Source: Taxillus chinensis (taxonomy: Eukaryota; Streptophyta; Magnoliopsida; Santalales; Loranthaceae). From it: a DNA stretch of 64,000 nt. Of the stretch, positions 34,701-46,869 are shown piece by piece. Position 1 is the first letter of the stretch; each line of letters starts with the position of its first letter. The position numbers and the translations under genes were made by a program. Below the pieces are notes generated by a model. The model was not told the DNA's origin. It was given only the letters and a program-made list of their open reading frames with translations, and ran no database searches. The stretch covers positions 12,487,842 to 12,551,841 of the forward strand of contig CM042084.1 in the NCBI GenBank assembly GCA_023512835.1, written 5' to 3'.

Positions 34701-36371
34701 GTATTATGAGTTGTACTCGGTTGCCTATTGTTAAATGCTTGGGTATTGAATCTGAAGCTCCATGACTAAATAAATATTGTTTTGCTGCCATTACAGGCAG
34801 TGTATTACAATTATTGCGGGGATCTTTCAAAGGCCATGGAACATTTTCTTGAATGTGCAAATTGGCAAAAAGCTCACTCAATTTTTATTACTTCAGTTGC
34901 TTATTCCTTGTTCTTGTCAGGTATATCTCATTTATTACTATTGAAGGTGTAGAATGAGCGAGAAGTGACTATTTTCCTCCTACTCATGCAGGCCAACATA
35001 CAGAGATATGGAGAGTTGCAACTTCTATGGAAGATCACAAAGCAGAAATTGAAGACTGGGATTTAGGAGCTGGAATTTATATTTCCTTCTATCTACTACG
35101 AAGGTCGTTGCAGAGAAATAATAATACCATGAGTGAACTGGTATGGAGTATATTGTGTTATTTTAAGGAAGAAAGTAGATGCATTGTCAATCTGTCTACA
35201 TAGATATAGAAACTTCTCCCCACTCTTTCAAAAAATATCTATAAAAATGTATAGTTTCAGTTATAGGTACATGTTAGGTAGGCAATCCTGTTTATGCACA
35301 ATGCCAACTTTTGGTCAGTAAAAATGTTTGCATGGTATTTCATAACTCAAATTGTTAGTGAAGGTGGCATGAACTATGAAATATTTCATGTGGGATAGTC
35401 TAAGGTCAAATTAAACAAGAAACTGTATTATCTTGTTTTTGTCAATGAACTGTAATAGTTGCCACTCCAGCTTACTGTAGTTGATGATTGCTGATGAATG
35501 TGCTACATTTCACAGGATTCTCTTGAGAGCAAAAATGATGCATGTGGGAACTTCTTTGGTCGCTTGAACGAGTCATTGTCGAAGTTGAGGAACAAATTAC
35601 CACTTGAAGCAAGGTATGCATGTTAAAACGATAATGCTATTCCTAAAGACATGAAGACTCACTCATCCATGCTGATTCTATTTCCAAAGTTACTGAACGC
35701 TTTTTATGTTTGTGACATTAAACCCGTTTGTGCCACTATCCAAGTAAATGGCATCTCTGCATCTGTAATTAGTTTTGGTTTCCTTGCTCTAGCCTGGTTC
35801 TATAATTTTCCGATTTACATCTTCCATATTGAAAAAGCCTTTAAAAAATAGAGTTTAATATTAAATTAGCGATTATATTTGGATTCTTCACGTGAGTCTT
35901 GAATATTTAGATAATGCGATTGTTAAAACATTTTTATTTGAAATTTTTTTATTCATGATGAGTTGTCAGGAAATATTTGTATTTGAGGATAAACTTCCAA
36001 TTTTTTACCATCGTTGATCCATGGTGAGTTCATAGGTTTTTCAATCAGGTGGTATTAGTATTGTTAGTATTGATAAGCTTCCAATTTTATTTATGTATTT
36101 TATTATTATTATTCCTTCGCTAGTCTTAAAACTTTCAACTAATAATGTTACACAATTGTACCTCAGAGTGGCATACTCAAAGATGGGCGAGGAGATCTGT
36201 GGTATGCTTCTTTCCGATAATGGGAAGGGTGCAACACGTGAAGTTCAGTTAAGCTGCTTTGACACTGTATTTCGAGCGCCCATCCCGGAAGACCGGCGTT
36301 CATGTCATTTACAGGATGCAGTGTCACTTTTTACGTGCTTTCTTTCAGAGGCTGCCTCAACTCCATCTTAA
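27797..36371 (+). CDS. NUP96: nucleoporin NUP96 (SAR3/MOS3 type) with a one-base frameshift in exon 2
   Basis: Six exons with GT-AG introns: 27797-27827, 28481-31060, 34797-34920, 34992-35140, 35516-35613 and 36167-36371. They total 3187 nt, one base more than 1062 codons. NUP96 is a scaffold subunit of the Y-shaped (Nup107-160) nuclear pore complex; the Arabidopsis protein, of similar length (about 1046 aa), acts in mRNA export, auxin response and immunity. Residues about 60-205 are the Nup98-type autoproteolytic domain (FMKPSVSDLA, ELMDPGYCSRV), ending in the cleavage motif HFSRFGL at H199-F200-S201 (29044-29052). The rest is the helical Nup96 domain. An A6 run at 30650-30655 shifts the frame: reading stops at 30661, whereas the following base frame gives RFDLAYYLMLLHG and stays open. 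All later exons keep phase with the shifted frame. Sequencing error or a recent mutation are both possible. Confidence 0.93.
28433..28472 (+). repeat. T18-G22 homopolymer pair at a NUP96 splice acceptor
   Basis: Eighteen T are followed directly by 22 G, ending eight bases before the exon 2 acceptor (ATTCTCAG). The G run replaces most of the expected polypyrimidine tract. Confidence 0.9.
31061..34796 (+). other. NUP96 intron 2 (3.7 kb), repeat-filled
   Basis: The intron holds an element end starting CATAGTTATTAAAG at 31169 with a GCCTTG-rich interior (to about 31530, right end not found). It also holds a (TA)n tract at 31670-31703, an AT-rich block at 32880-33215 whose ends resemble MITE termini (GGTCATTTCTAATAC and GGAGATGTTCTTGG), and unremarkable AT-rich DNA. 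The minus-strand frame at 33576-33935 is not recognised. Other NUP96 introns are 71-652 nt. Confidence 0.5.
31670..31703. repeat. (TA)n microsatellite in NUP96 intron 2
   Basis: About 17 TA units. Confidence 0.95.
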
Positions 36372-36542
36372 TTCAAATCCTCTGGCTTCATTTTGTAGGT
36401 TTGCTAATGTAAATGGCTAGTTTTGTTTTCATCTCCGTTGATGCCAATGAAAAGGACATTGTAGAGAAAGCATTGCTTAATTTCATCTTAAGTTTATTGG
36501 GGACTGTATGTTGCCTGTCACTACCTTATGGGCATGAGAAAT

Positions 36543-36965
36543 TAGAGGTGAAATCGGTTCGGTTTGGATCGGTTTAAGTCATTTTTTAAACCAATTTGAT
36601 GTGTTTCGGTTTGAACAAAATCAAATCAAACCAAACCTGTTGCTTGAACCAAATCAAATCAGACCGAACTAATTCGGTTTGGTTTGGTTCGGTTTGAACC
36701 GGCGGTTTGAATTATTATCAGTTTGAGTCGGTTTAGTTCAAAAAATTTTGAGTTCTTAAAATTTAAATGATGTATGTGTAAGCATATCAATACTAATACA
36801 TGTTAAATTTATAATTATAAGTCTCAAAATTTGATAATATAATTTACAAATACAACATATTAAGTATTAATAAATAATTTTAAATAAATAAATCTTAAAA
36901 TATAAAATATAAATATAAATTTTAGACTGATTTTGGCGATTTAACGGTTGAGAGTTACATCCCTA
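36543..36965. mobile_element. hAT-type MITE with 8-bp TSD
   Basis: TGAGAAAT is present at 36535-36542 and 36966-36973. The ends are TAGAGGTGAAA and, reverse complemented, TAGGGATGTAA, an imperfect inverted repeat. The interior is rich in TCGGTTCGGTTTGG and GAACCAAATC words of both orientations, then AT-rich. It lies 170 bp after the NUP96 stop, so probably within or just past its 3' UTR. Confidence 0.8.
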
Positions 36966-37213
36966 TGAGAAATAGTTTCCTTTGTTAATTTTTTTTTTTT
37001 GGTTTTAAAAGACATCATGTGGAGTAAAATGAGAAGGGCCAGATTTATCCTTCCAATTTACTCAAATCACTCAAACCCATAAATTTATTGGGTTTGTAAA
37101 ATTCAAGGGGCTAGAGAATAGTGTAAACAAGGGAATGCTTGATTTATTTTCTGTTTTTTTTAAATAGTTATTTTTAAATACAGAAAATAAAAAATTTATT
37201 TTAAGAGTCTTAA

Positions 37214-39458
37214 TGTAAAGACTCGTATTTGGGTAGTTTTGAGAGATAGTCATTCTATGAGAATGTAACTATCCTGGACGGTAGTGTAGCCGTCGATGTG
37301 AGCATTTTGATTGTACTTGGGCCCGATTCCAAGTCGGGGCCCCGTTTGACCCGATTGTTGACTTTTCGGGGTCTATTGGTTGACTTTGCGTTTGAGCGGT
37401 CATTTGGGTGTAATAATATCTGTGTAGTATTGTGCTCGTCATTTCGAGCGTTTTGACGATAATTTGCCTCAATTTGGAGTTCGTGACCTCGGGAGGTCAA
37501 TTATTCTTTGGGAGGCCAATTATTGGCAACGGTATATATATAATTAAGAACCTGCCTTATCTCTTTAATTTTCCCATTATTGGTGCGTGCGTTGGAGAGC
37601 TTAGAGAGAGAAAGAGAGAAGGAAGCTTGGAGGCCTTGGCGATTTGGGGCGTTTTGAGCTCGTTCAAGCATCAAGAATCATTCCAGGTAGGTGTTCCACC
37701 GATTCTTCACCCTTTTCTTGCTTGTTTTTTGGATTAACATGTAAGAATTTGATGAAATCATGCAAATTCGTGTTGAACCCTAGAATTTGGGGAAAAACAA
37801 ATTTTGGGTTGAATCTTGTATTTAAATGCGTTCGGAGGGGTAAGACGTGATTTAAAACCTAATATATAGTATTAGGTATGAGTTTTATGAGATTCCGGGT
37901 TGAATCCCGACGAGAAACAGTGAAAAACGATGATGAACGAAGAATCGTCGTGGAACTGGTAGAGAACAGCCGATGAGATCGACTGGAAATTGAAAATTTC
38001 GAATGTGCAGTTTCGAAGGTTCGAAGGTTCGAAGGTAGGTTCGATGTAGTGTAATTTCGAGTGTCGAATGTGAAATTTTCGAGTGTCGTTTCGAAGGTTC
38101 GAAGGAGTTTCGAAGGGGAGTTTCGAAGGCAGTTCATGGGTACTTCGAAGGTAGTTTTCGAAGGTAGTTCGAGTGTAGGTTCGAGAGTCGAAGGCAGTTC
38201 GAAACGAGATTCGAAATGCGATTCGAAACGAGATTCGAAATGCAGATTCGAAAATGTAGTTTCACCTGGCGATTCGAAATACGTTTGACCTTGATGGACC
38301 TATTTACATTGCAACCTATACCCATCTACACATTTAAGTATTATACTTAAGTTACAATGTAAATAACGAAATACCCCCCATTTGGATTCAAAGAAAAATA
38401 CTAGAAAAATTAATTCCTATTATTTCAAAATGTGAAATTTGGGATTTAGTGTAAAATCTCGGAAAAACCCAAAAGTTCGTAGTGGTGAATTTTTGGAAAG
38501 TGGGGTTAGACATCTCAGAAAAATCCCCAAAAATCAGATTATCTTATTTATGCTATAGGAACCCAATGCCGGGACTTTTGATTTCAAGAAAATAGCTGCT
38601 ATGGGTACTTCCTTCATAAATCAAGGATTGAGGATTTACTTGGGAAGACTGGCTACAGTTCCAAAGGAAATGCTGAGCATGACATGCCATACTAATGTTA
38701 GTATGTTGGTGTGAGGTATTGGGACATGGACTCCGTGACTTGTTTGGGTTCTCACCGTGATGCACCGATGGTGCTATGTGGTTGACGTGGCAGCATATGC
38801 ACCGATGGCGAGCTGTGTGGCGACCGTGGCCGGGCATATTGCGCTGTGGACAAGCTAAGGCCTGAGTTGAGCCGTTGAGCTCGTGGAGCTAGGGCCGAGT
38901 GCCCCGAGCCGGGATCCCATGGAGGATCGTGGACAAGTTGTCCTGATATTTGTTGCAGGCCGAGTCCCTGATGTTTGTGCACACTACACGGTGCACGAGT
39001 ACACCGAGCATATAGTATAGACTTATATGTGTTGCATGATGTGGAGTGTTAGGGTCACCTAGCTGAGCTTGTCGCTCACCACTACTTGTTGTTTACCCTT
39101 TTCAGGTGTGACCCGAGACTAGTGGAGGACTTTCTTCCAGGAGGACGCCCACTACTCGATGTATGATACGTTATATTCTCGTATTGTTTTATGTGATATT
39201 CCAGGACATGGGTCCGTGGACGATTGTATTTGCATACTTGTGATGTGATGTCCGTATGATTGTTTGACTCTTTGTATGCATGATGATATATGGGAAAGTA
39301 CAGGATTACCCTTGATGTATGACCGTACAGGGTTGCATATTTGAGACAAAGACCGCGGTGTAGTCTCTATTGGTGCTAGTCACCAACCCCTTGACCTTTC
39401 GGGTCGGGCAGGGAAGTCATGTACCCGGTTCGGGTTCCCTGGAATTCGGGGCGTGACA
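37214..39458 (+). mobile_element. solo LTR of the Tekay family (2245 bp)
   Basis: It starts TGTAAAGACTCG and ends GGGCGTGACA, with CTTAA on both sides (37209-37213 and 39459-39463), a perfect 5-bp duplication. No internal sequence. Its array region (about 37995-38280) is built on GTTCGAAGG and TTCGAGTGTCG words with many TTCGAA palindromes. The promoter part has a TATATATAATTAAG sequence like the nested solo LTR at 15777. Confidence 0.95.
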
Positions 39459-39463
39459 CTTAA

Positions 39464-40057
39464 AATATTTTTTTTATTTTTAATTTTTTGTATCTGAAAA
39501 TAAATCAGAATGAGTAAAATTTGATTAGTAAACTAAAAAAACTACTAATAAATTTTTTTATGATAAAAAGCATAAATAGTTTAGGAATTATTTTTAAAAA
39601 TTATTTTTTAAAATAGTAAATTTAAAATTTATAGAATATCAATATTAATTTTATTTGAAAATCAAAATAAAAAATATAGGTTTAAATTTAAAAATTTTAA
39701 AATATTTTTATCTTTTTAAATGTTGATAATTTTATTTTTAATTTATTAAACATTTATTATCTACTTTTAAAATTAAATATGATATGTTTATGTTTACATC
39801 AATCTTAACATAGCTAAAAACAACAATTTTAAAATAACAACGTTACGAAACTCATCCATTATATCTTAATCTTTTATTAACTTCTTCCTTCAAGTTCTTT
39901 AGTCGGCCCTGTCTCTTTCTTGCATCGTAAAATTGAATAAATTTAAATCTTTTGTGAGTGTAAAAATGCATGAAATAATAATTTTATTTTATTTGTTTCT
40001 TAAAATATCATATTACAATAATTTGTCATTTCTTAGTGCAGTCGGTGGCATTGCATT
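39464..40057. other. AT-rich intergenic DNA
   Basis: No gene or repeat structure recognised; mostly A/T homopolymer-like text. Confidence 0.4.
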
Positions 40058-40065
40058 ATTTGAAT

Positions 40066-40636
40066 TAGGGATGGCAATTTAATCCGTACCCGTCCCGACC
40101 TGTTTCGTACCCGCCCCGATGGGACGGGTATTTTTTGAATTTAACGGGTAACGGGGCAATAATTTTTTGCCCCGCCGGGTAATGGGGCGGGGACGGGGCA
40201 AGCATGCCCCGCCCCGCATACCCGCCAAAAATTCCTGTCCTGCATCCCTACCTCGTTTACCCGATTAGCTTCTGCCTCGTTAGCTACCGTTCATCCCGTA
40301 TACACGTCCCACAGGGGAGGTTCTGGGTTCGATTTCTCATCCTGACAAAATATTTTGTCAGGATTTTTTATGCGCGCGGTGGTCTTGGGCTGGCCGGGCA
40401 GCGGGGTGCCTTGACCGGCGAGCTGGGCTCGGGTGGGGTGGCAGTAGGCTGGAATGGGCTTTAATTGGAGCGAGACGGGGAATCCCCGCCCCGCCCCGTG
40501 CCCCGGCGGGGCGGGGATGGGGCGGAAAATTTAATACCCACCGGGACACAGGACGGGTATGGATAATTTTTTCCTTAGCGGGAATGAGGACGGGATGACC
40601 CAATACCCGCCCCGCCCCGCCCCATTGCCATCCCTA
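40066..40636. mobile_element. hAT-type MITE with perfect TIRs and 8-bp TSD
   Basis: ATTTGAAT flanks the element perfectly (40058-40065 and 40637-40644). The ends are a perfect 13-bp inverted repeat, TAGGGATGGCAAT. The subterminal parts are very G/C-rich (CCCGCCCCG words in both orientations) and could form a long hairpin. The centre contains a 26-bp palindrome and a sequence GGTTCGATTTC that resembles a tRNA-type B box. No transposase. Confidence 0.92.
40339..40364. repeat. perfect 26-bp palindrome
   Basis: ATCCTGACAAAAT and its exact reverse complement meet without a spacer. It lies in the centre of the hAT MITE. Confidence 0.95.
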
Positions 40637-40644
40637 ATTTGAAT

Positions 40645-41169
40645 TTTGAACCTCCTATGTGTAGCTGTAGCCGGTGGGCCCCCTACTATACGCACGCATG
40701 CACGTACCTTATTCTGCAAAAAAGGTATATGGACCAAAGAAATTAGGAAACTTCCAAAACGCTTCCACCGTCATAGGGATCTTATAAATTATTAAAAAAA
40801 ACTTATCACAGGATCATTCTTTTTTTTTTTTCAATTAGAATACATAAATAATAAAACACTCCAAAATCAACTGTAGTGCTGGAGATAAATCGTTGAAGGT
40901 CGCTCTAATATATATCCAATTTTTCCAACATCAATCAAGAATGTCAAGTAAGTTCTTATTTCAGGTGTTGTCTTAATTTTTAATGAACTTACTGATATGT
41001 TATTCAGTCATCTAATTAATTACGTGATTATGGAAGAATATAAATAAATTTTAAGAACAATATATCTTCTTCTTCTTTTAAAAAAAAAAAACGATGAAGA
41101 AGCGTGAGCATAGATGTGTTTACTTAAGAACATTGACATAATTTGATGTGACGAGTTTCTTATATTTAT
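40645..41169. other. upstream region of the DCN1-like gene
   Basis: AT-rich with T10 and A12 runs. No gene recognised. The probable 5' UTR of the downstream gene starts somewhere after 41150. Confidence 0.35.
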
Positions 41170-41265
41170 TTGTGTCCCATAATTCATGTTCGAAAACGTG
41201 ACACGAATCCACTCTCTCTTCTCTCGAAGAGGTTCTTGTCGGGACTCTCTCTCTCTCTCTCTCGA

Positions 41266-41292
41266 CCCCCCCCCCCCCCCCCCCCCCCCCCC
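41266..41292 (+). repeat. C27 homopolymer in the DCN1-like leader
   Basis: Twenty-seven C follow a (CT)n tract, 178 bp before the probable start codon. Its length is a multiple of three, so an upstream ATG at 41170 is in frame with the main start and the run would read as nine prolines. Confidence 0.9.
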
Positions 41293-41469
41293 GTGTTTCT
41301 TGTCGTTGTTGTTCACGATGCGTTGCTTTTCGACGAGGAAGACAAACCACACCGATTCAGCGGTGCCGTTTATGGAAATATCCAACAGTCATCCCACATT
41401 GATGTTGTGGGTTGGCTTGTTGGGTTGATTATTTACTGGTTCGGTGTTGGAAAAGCCGAGGTTTTCACG

Positions 41470-44400
41470 ATGAGTCGCAGCAGAGAAAGTAATTGATTAT
41501 CTTTCAGTGTGTCGGATACTATATGGTCTTGTTAACAGTTTGTATCTGCTTCGGTTCTTTTATTCCTTTAGACTAATGTCCTTGATAACTATATTACTTT
41601 CGGTTTCTTGACCTGTTGCCTGTTGATATGTTTCATGAAGATGTTTACCAGAAATAAATATTGGGTTGTGCTTCATAAGAGGTGTTAATTTTCTTACAAA
41701 TTTTGCCAATCTCATCTCCACATGAAATGCTATTAATTAACTTGCATATGTATCTTAGAGCGTGTTAGCTAAAATTTCTTAGTTAAATTTATATTTAACT
41801 TGCTAGATACTTTTAACTAAAAATAATTTTAATTTTTTAAATTTGCCCTCAGAATAATTTTTTTTCTCTTCAATATCGTGTATTTAACTAAAGAGCAAAT
41901 TGAAGTTTTGGAGTAAGAGAATGATATCGTAATATTAGCTAAAATTATAATTTTATTCAAATGTAGCTTATGTTATAGTTAAATATAGCTTATGTTATAG
42001 TTGTATTATTGAAAAAAAATCTACAAAGTTTAAGTTAAATTTGACTTAAACTTTTGCTTTTACTAAGACTATTGGAGATATTATAGACTTATGTTATGAT
42101 GAATAGTTAAGTTATTTTGTTCTTTATTTTCCTAGTAGCATGCTAACAATTTTGCCTCCTTCTGGACTCATTTTAATGATATAATCTGCTAAAATGTTCA
42201 ACAAGTAGCGTTAGACTGCTGTGAGGGTGTTAATTGTTTATTCTTATTCAACAGAATCAACTAAAATTAGTGGCAAACAGTCCAAGCGGATTGATAAGCT
42301 TTTTCATTCATATGCGAATGGTTCCTCTGGTATGATCGAGTAAGTGAAGTGCATTCAATTTTTAGATAAACTTCATGCTTTGCCTATTGCATGTAAATTT
42401 ATGATATATTTCATGATGATTTTTATCGCTTTTTTTTCTTATTATTTTATTGTAGCGACTTTCTTTATTAATTCTCTTATCACAAACACTTCAAATAACC
42501 GCTTCCGCCATTAAGCTTAGAATAATGCAAAAATACTGGTGGGAGTTAACATTGAAAAATGTCGTTGAACATATTTCTTTGGTGATTATATTGTTATTAT
42601 TATCTTATATTATTGAGACTAGTTGAGCAAATGATTATATTGTTATTATTAATTATCTTATATTATTTTTTATTATCCCAATAAACGAGCAACATAAAAT
42701 GTTCAACAAGTACCATTAAGCTGCCCCCCTCTCTCCTCTCTTCAAAATTAGTTGAGCTTTTTAATATCATAATCCAAAAAGTTTCTTATATAGCAGTTTG
42801 TTTGTTTCTCCAATGTTGTTTGATAACTTTTCTGTTTTATTGCGAGTAAAATCTTTGTTATAATTATTTAATGTGTGTTTTGCCGTGCAGACCGGAGGGA
42901 ATTGAGAAACTTTGTTCAGATCTTTCCGTGGGCCACACTAATATCAGGATATTGATGCTAGCTTGGTAAGTGTTATTTAGTAATTGACCTCCTTACTCTC
43001 TTGGCTTCAAACTTTGAGCCATTGGGTGAAACTGATGAACTCTTATGTACCAGGAAAATGCTAGCTGAAAAACAGGGATACTTTACCTCGGTAAGCAACA
43101 TCATCCATGTGTTATCGGATTTTAAAATTTCATCAATCCCCCCCCCCCCCATCTTGTTTTAATTTATCAATTGGATTTGACTATTCTTTTTCATCATGTG
43201 CATGTGTTCATCTACTCATGATGAAATTGTAGGATCATTGTTTATGATCTTTGATTGTAGTTAGAGTGAAGTTTCCTTTTTTGGTTGGTTTTCCTATAGT
43301 GACGTTGGATTAATTGGTAATGTGAGTGAATTTGTAACGGATATAAGATTCCCTACCTAAAGCTTAAGTTGTGGCTAAGCAAACACTGCTGGACGTGGAG
43401 AGCAAACAGACTCATGTCATGATACTTGAACTAAAACAGGAACACAAACACAGGAATATTCTGTATCTTTGAGTTCATTGCTTACAAAGACAAACATATT
43501 GTACTAAAGACTTTAGAAAATTTAAGAACCTAAAGCAACTGCATATTGTCTATTTTCATTTTGATGTTATTATATCTGTTGTTTCACATGCATTCATATC
43601 CTAGGCACAGAGAAATTATCTGGCAAAAGAGATGCTGGTGTCTCATAATTCTTGTGCTGTTTCTTTTCCGTTCAGATGAAAACTACACGTATTTTTTAAT
43701 GATATAATCACTTATTATATAGCCAGATTACATTTGACTTTTTTGTTGCTTCATATAATTGACCCCAAATAAAGGTTCATTTGTTGTTGAATCACTTATT
43801 AGTTATTATATAGGAGGAATGGCGCAGAGGCCTCGTAGAATTGCAGGTTGACACTATACCAAAATTAAAGGCGGCGCTCCCAGAACTAGAGAAAGAGGTT
43901 TGTTGTTCTAGCTTGTGCCTTTTATCTTGATGTTTGGACACTTTTTAACAGGAGGTGTTGAAGTGCTAAACCTTTCTTTCCTTTTCAAGGTTTGGAGTCC
44001 GTCAAATTTTATTGAATTCCATGCATATGCGTTTCGGTATTGCTTAACAGGTATCATTATTATTATCTATTTGGCATGGAAAATTTTCTTTCGTTTCTGC
44101 TAGTGTTATGACCTATTTCAAATAAATTACTCAGAGGAAAAACAGAAGACTGTAGACATTGAGAGCATCTGTGAATTGTTGGACCTTGTTTTAGGATCAC
44201 AGTTCCAAGCCCAGGTTAACTTATTCGTTGAATATTTAAAGGTGAGTAGCTCATTTATCATTTCAAAAGTAGAAAAGATATATAGATTGCTAAAATCATA
44301 CATGTAATCGCAGACACAAAGTGATTACAAAGTTATTAATATGGATCAATGGATGGGGTTTTTCCGGTTTTGCAATGAGGTATCCTCTGCTCTCACTATC

Positions 44401-45205
44401 ACAGTGTTTCATGAAATTGTTAGCTATTTTAAAATTAGATCGATACCTCTGTTTTATTTTACTTTTAACGCATTCTTAATTTTAAGAGAAATGAATTAAT
44501 ATTCCATTTATATTTACAATTTCACAATGCAATTGGTAGTAGTAAATTATTTGACACCTCTTGTTCTTCTCGTATTAGAGTAGACCATTTGCTTAGAACT
44601 TCACCACACCCAATGCTTAATAAATTTCCTGTTAATGTGGAATATAATGTATATTCGGAGAGAAAGTTTTTGATACGAGGTATATGTAATGAGATCACTT
44701 AATTCTAAATTCATTCTCAATTCCTTGGTTGGTACTCAAAAAACTATTCCTTATCTCATTCTCATTCTCATTCCCACCCAAATCCTCAAAATCCTATCTC
44801 TCCATTCTCATGGGATTAAATGATTCCCATCAATTTAACTTTATACATTCCATTCATAAATAATCCTATTATTTTGCATACCAAACTTAGTATTAGAATT
44901 ATGTTATCCTTATCCCATGCTGATTCTAATCCCAATCCAATTTCATTCCATTCCAGCAAAACTTCATCTTACATCCCAAACACGTACTTATAGTTGTAAA
45001 AATTACGGCTAACACAACTCCTTGTCTGTACTTTAGCTTAATTTGTTTTGACTTCCTTAGCTGTGTATTATTTTTCTCATCATCTTCCTTTTATCTTGAT
45101 TGTAAACAGATAAGTTTTCCAGACCTGAGCAATTATGACGCAGAACTCGCCTGGCCATTGATCCTTGATGATTTTGTTGACTGGCTGGGTAGGAAGAATG
45201 TTTGA
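41470..45205 (+). CDS. DCN1-like protein (cullin neddylation E3, potentiating-neddylation domain)
   Basis: Nine exons with consistent phases: 41470-41488, 42255-42339, 42891-42965, 43054-43090, 43814-43897, 43990-44050, 44135-44241, 44314-44379 and 45110-45205. Total 630 nt, 209 aa. DCN1-like proteins act as co-E3s that help transfer NEDD8 onto cullins, activating cullin-RING ubiquitin ligases. Diagnostic sequence: KRIDKLFHSYANGSSGMIEP (EF-hand-like start), DLSVGHTNIRILMLAW, EEWRRGLVELQVDTIPKLK, DQWMGFFRFCNEISFPDLSN and AELAWPLILDDFVDWL, which carries the acidic/Ala residues of the cullin-binding (DAD) patch. There is no N-terminal UBA domain; the chain starts MSRSRES. It resembles the Arabidopsis AT1G15860 class. 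The C-terminus is uncertain: read-through gives GRKNV and a stop at 45205, while splicing at 45184 to an acceptor before 45366 gives LLGKYTQDS and a stop at 45397. Confidence 0.9.
44680..44995. repeat. MITE-like remnant in DCN1-like intron 8
   Basis: The text has repeated CTCATTCTCATTCCCA and TTCCATTCCAGC words and ends CCCAAACACGTACTTA, resembling the right end of Tourist-type elements. I could not place the left end. Confidence 0.3.
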
Positions 45206-45434
45206 ACCTGGATTTTTATTTTTTATTTTGCTTTGAACCGTACTTTATCTCAAGGTGGGCACTCATTTACTAGACTTGTTTATTTGTTTCTACAATTTGC
45301 GTGGCTCTTTTACTGCTCCAATCTATACTTTCTTTGATCCTATCTTCATTTAGTTGGTTTTGCAGGATTACTTGGAAAATACACACAGGACTCATGACTG
45401 AGGAGCACCATTCTCTCTCTCTCCCCCCAACTTT

Positions 45435-46265
<831 letters not shown>

Positions 46266-46269
46266 TTTG

Positions 46270-46869
46270 TCCCCTTGAATTTGATAAACCTGAATTCTAT
46301 CCTGTTTATGCTATTTAATTTTTATCAAAGGAAAAGGAAATCCATTTAAATACCACGTGCTTATTATTATTATTATTTTTGGAAAATATCACTTTCACGC
46401 TAACGAGAGAAGTGACGGTGACGGTGAGCGCGGGGGATTCTCTCTGCCATTTTCCTGGTTTAAAAAAAAACAAATTAAAGGGAGTTTAACGGTAGAAAGA
46501 GTAGCCCTATGCGCACCGTTACTTCTTAAAATTAACCTGTTCGCTGAGTAAGTGACTATCATTGTTATACCATTACTATAGGCACCTCAGTCGGATTACC
46601 AAATTGTATATGATGTCGGCATAAATACACCGCGTGAGCGATGATTGTATGCTAATATAGACCTTACATGGCTTATTAGAAATTTCCATTATTAATTTCA
46701 AAGTTCGACTAGTTATTTTCAAAGATATGAAAACAAGGCAACATTTTAAAAAATTATAAAATAAGGCATCTGAAAAATAAACACATAAATTTCAAAATAG
46801 GAAAACAGGGTGCCAATATTTGAAATATAAACAAACTATTAAGGCTAGAAAAGAAGGTAACTAGAATTT
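46270..46869. other. intergenic DNA, no gene seen
   Basis: Ordinary AT-rich sequence with a (TTA)n tract near 46363. No protein-like frame. Confidence 0.4.

Noticed and set aside
40320..40364. A tRNA gene in the hAT MITE
   Set aside because: Only a B-box/T-arm-like sequence is present; no acceptor stem, anticodon arm or A box could be found.
41170..41496. A separate 108-residue proline-run protein
   Set aside because: Its end coincides with exon 1 of the DCN1-like gene in the same frame; it is leader sequence plus exon 1 read through the donor site.
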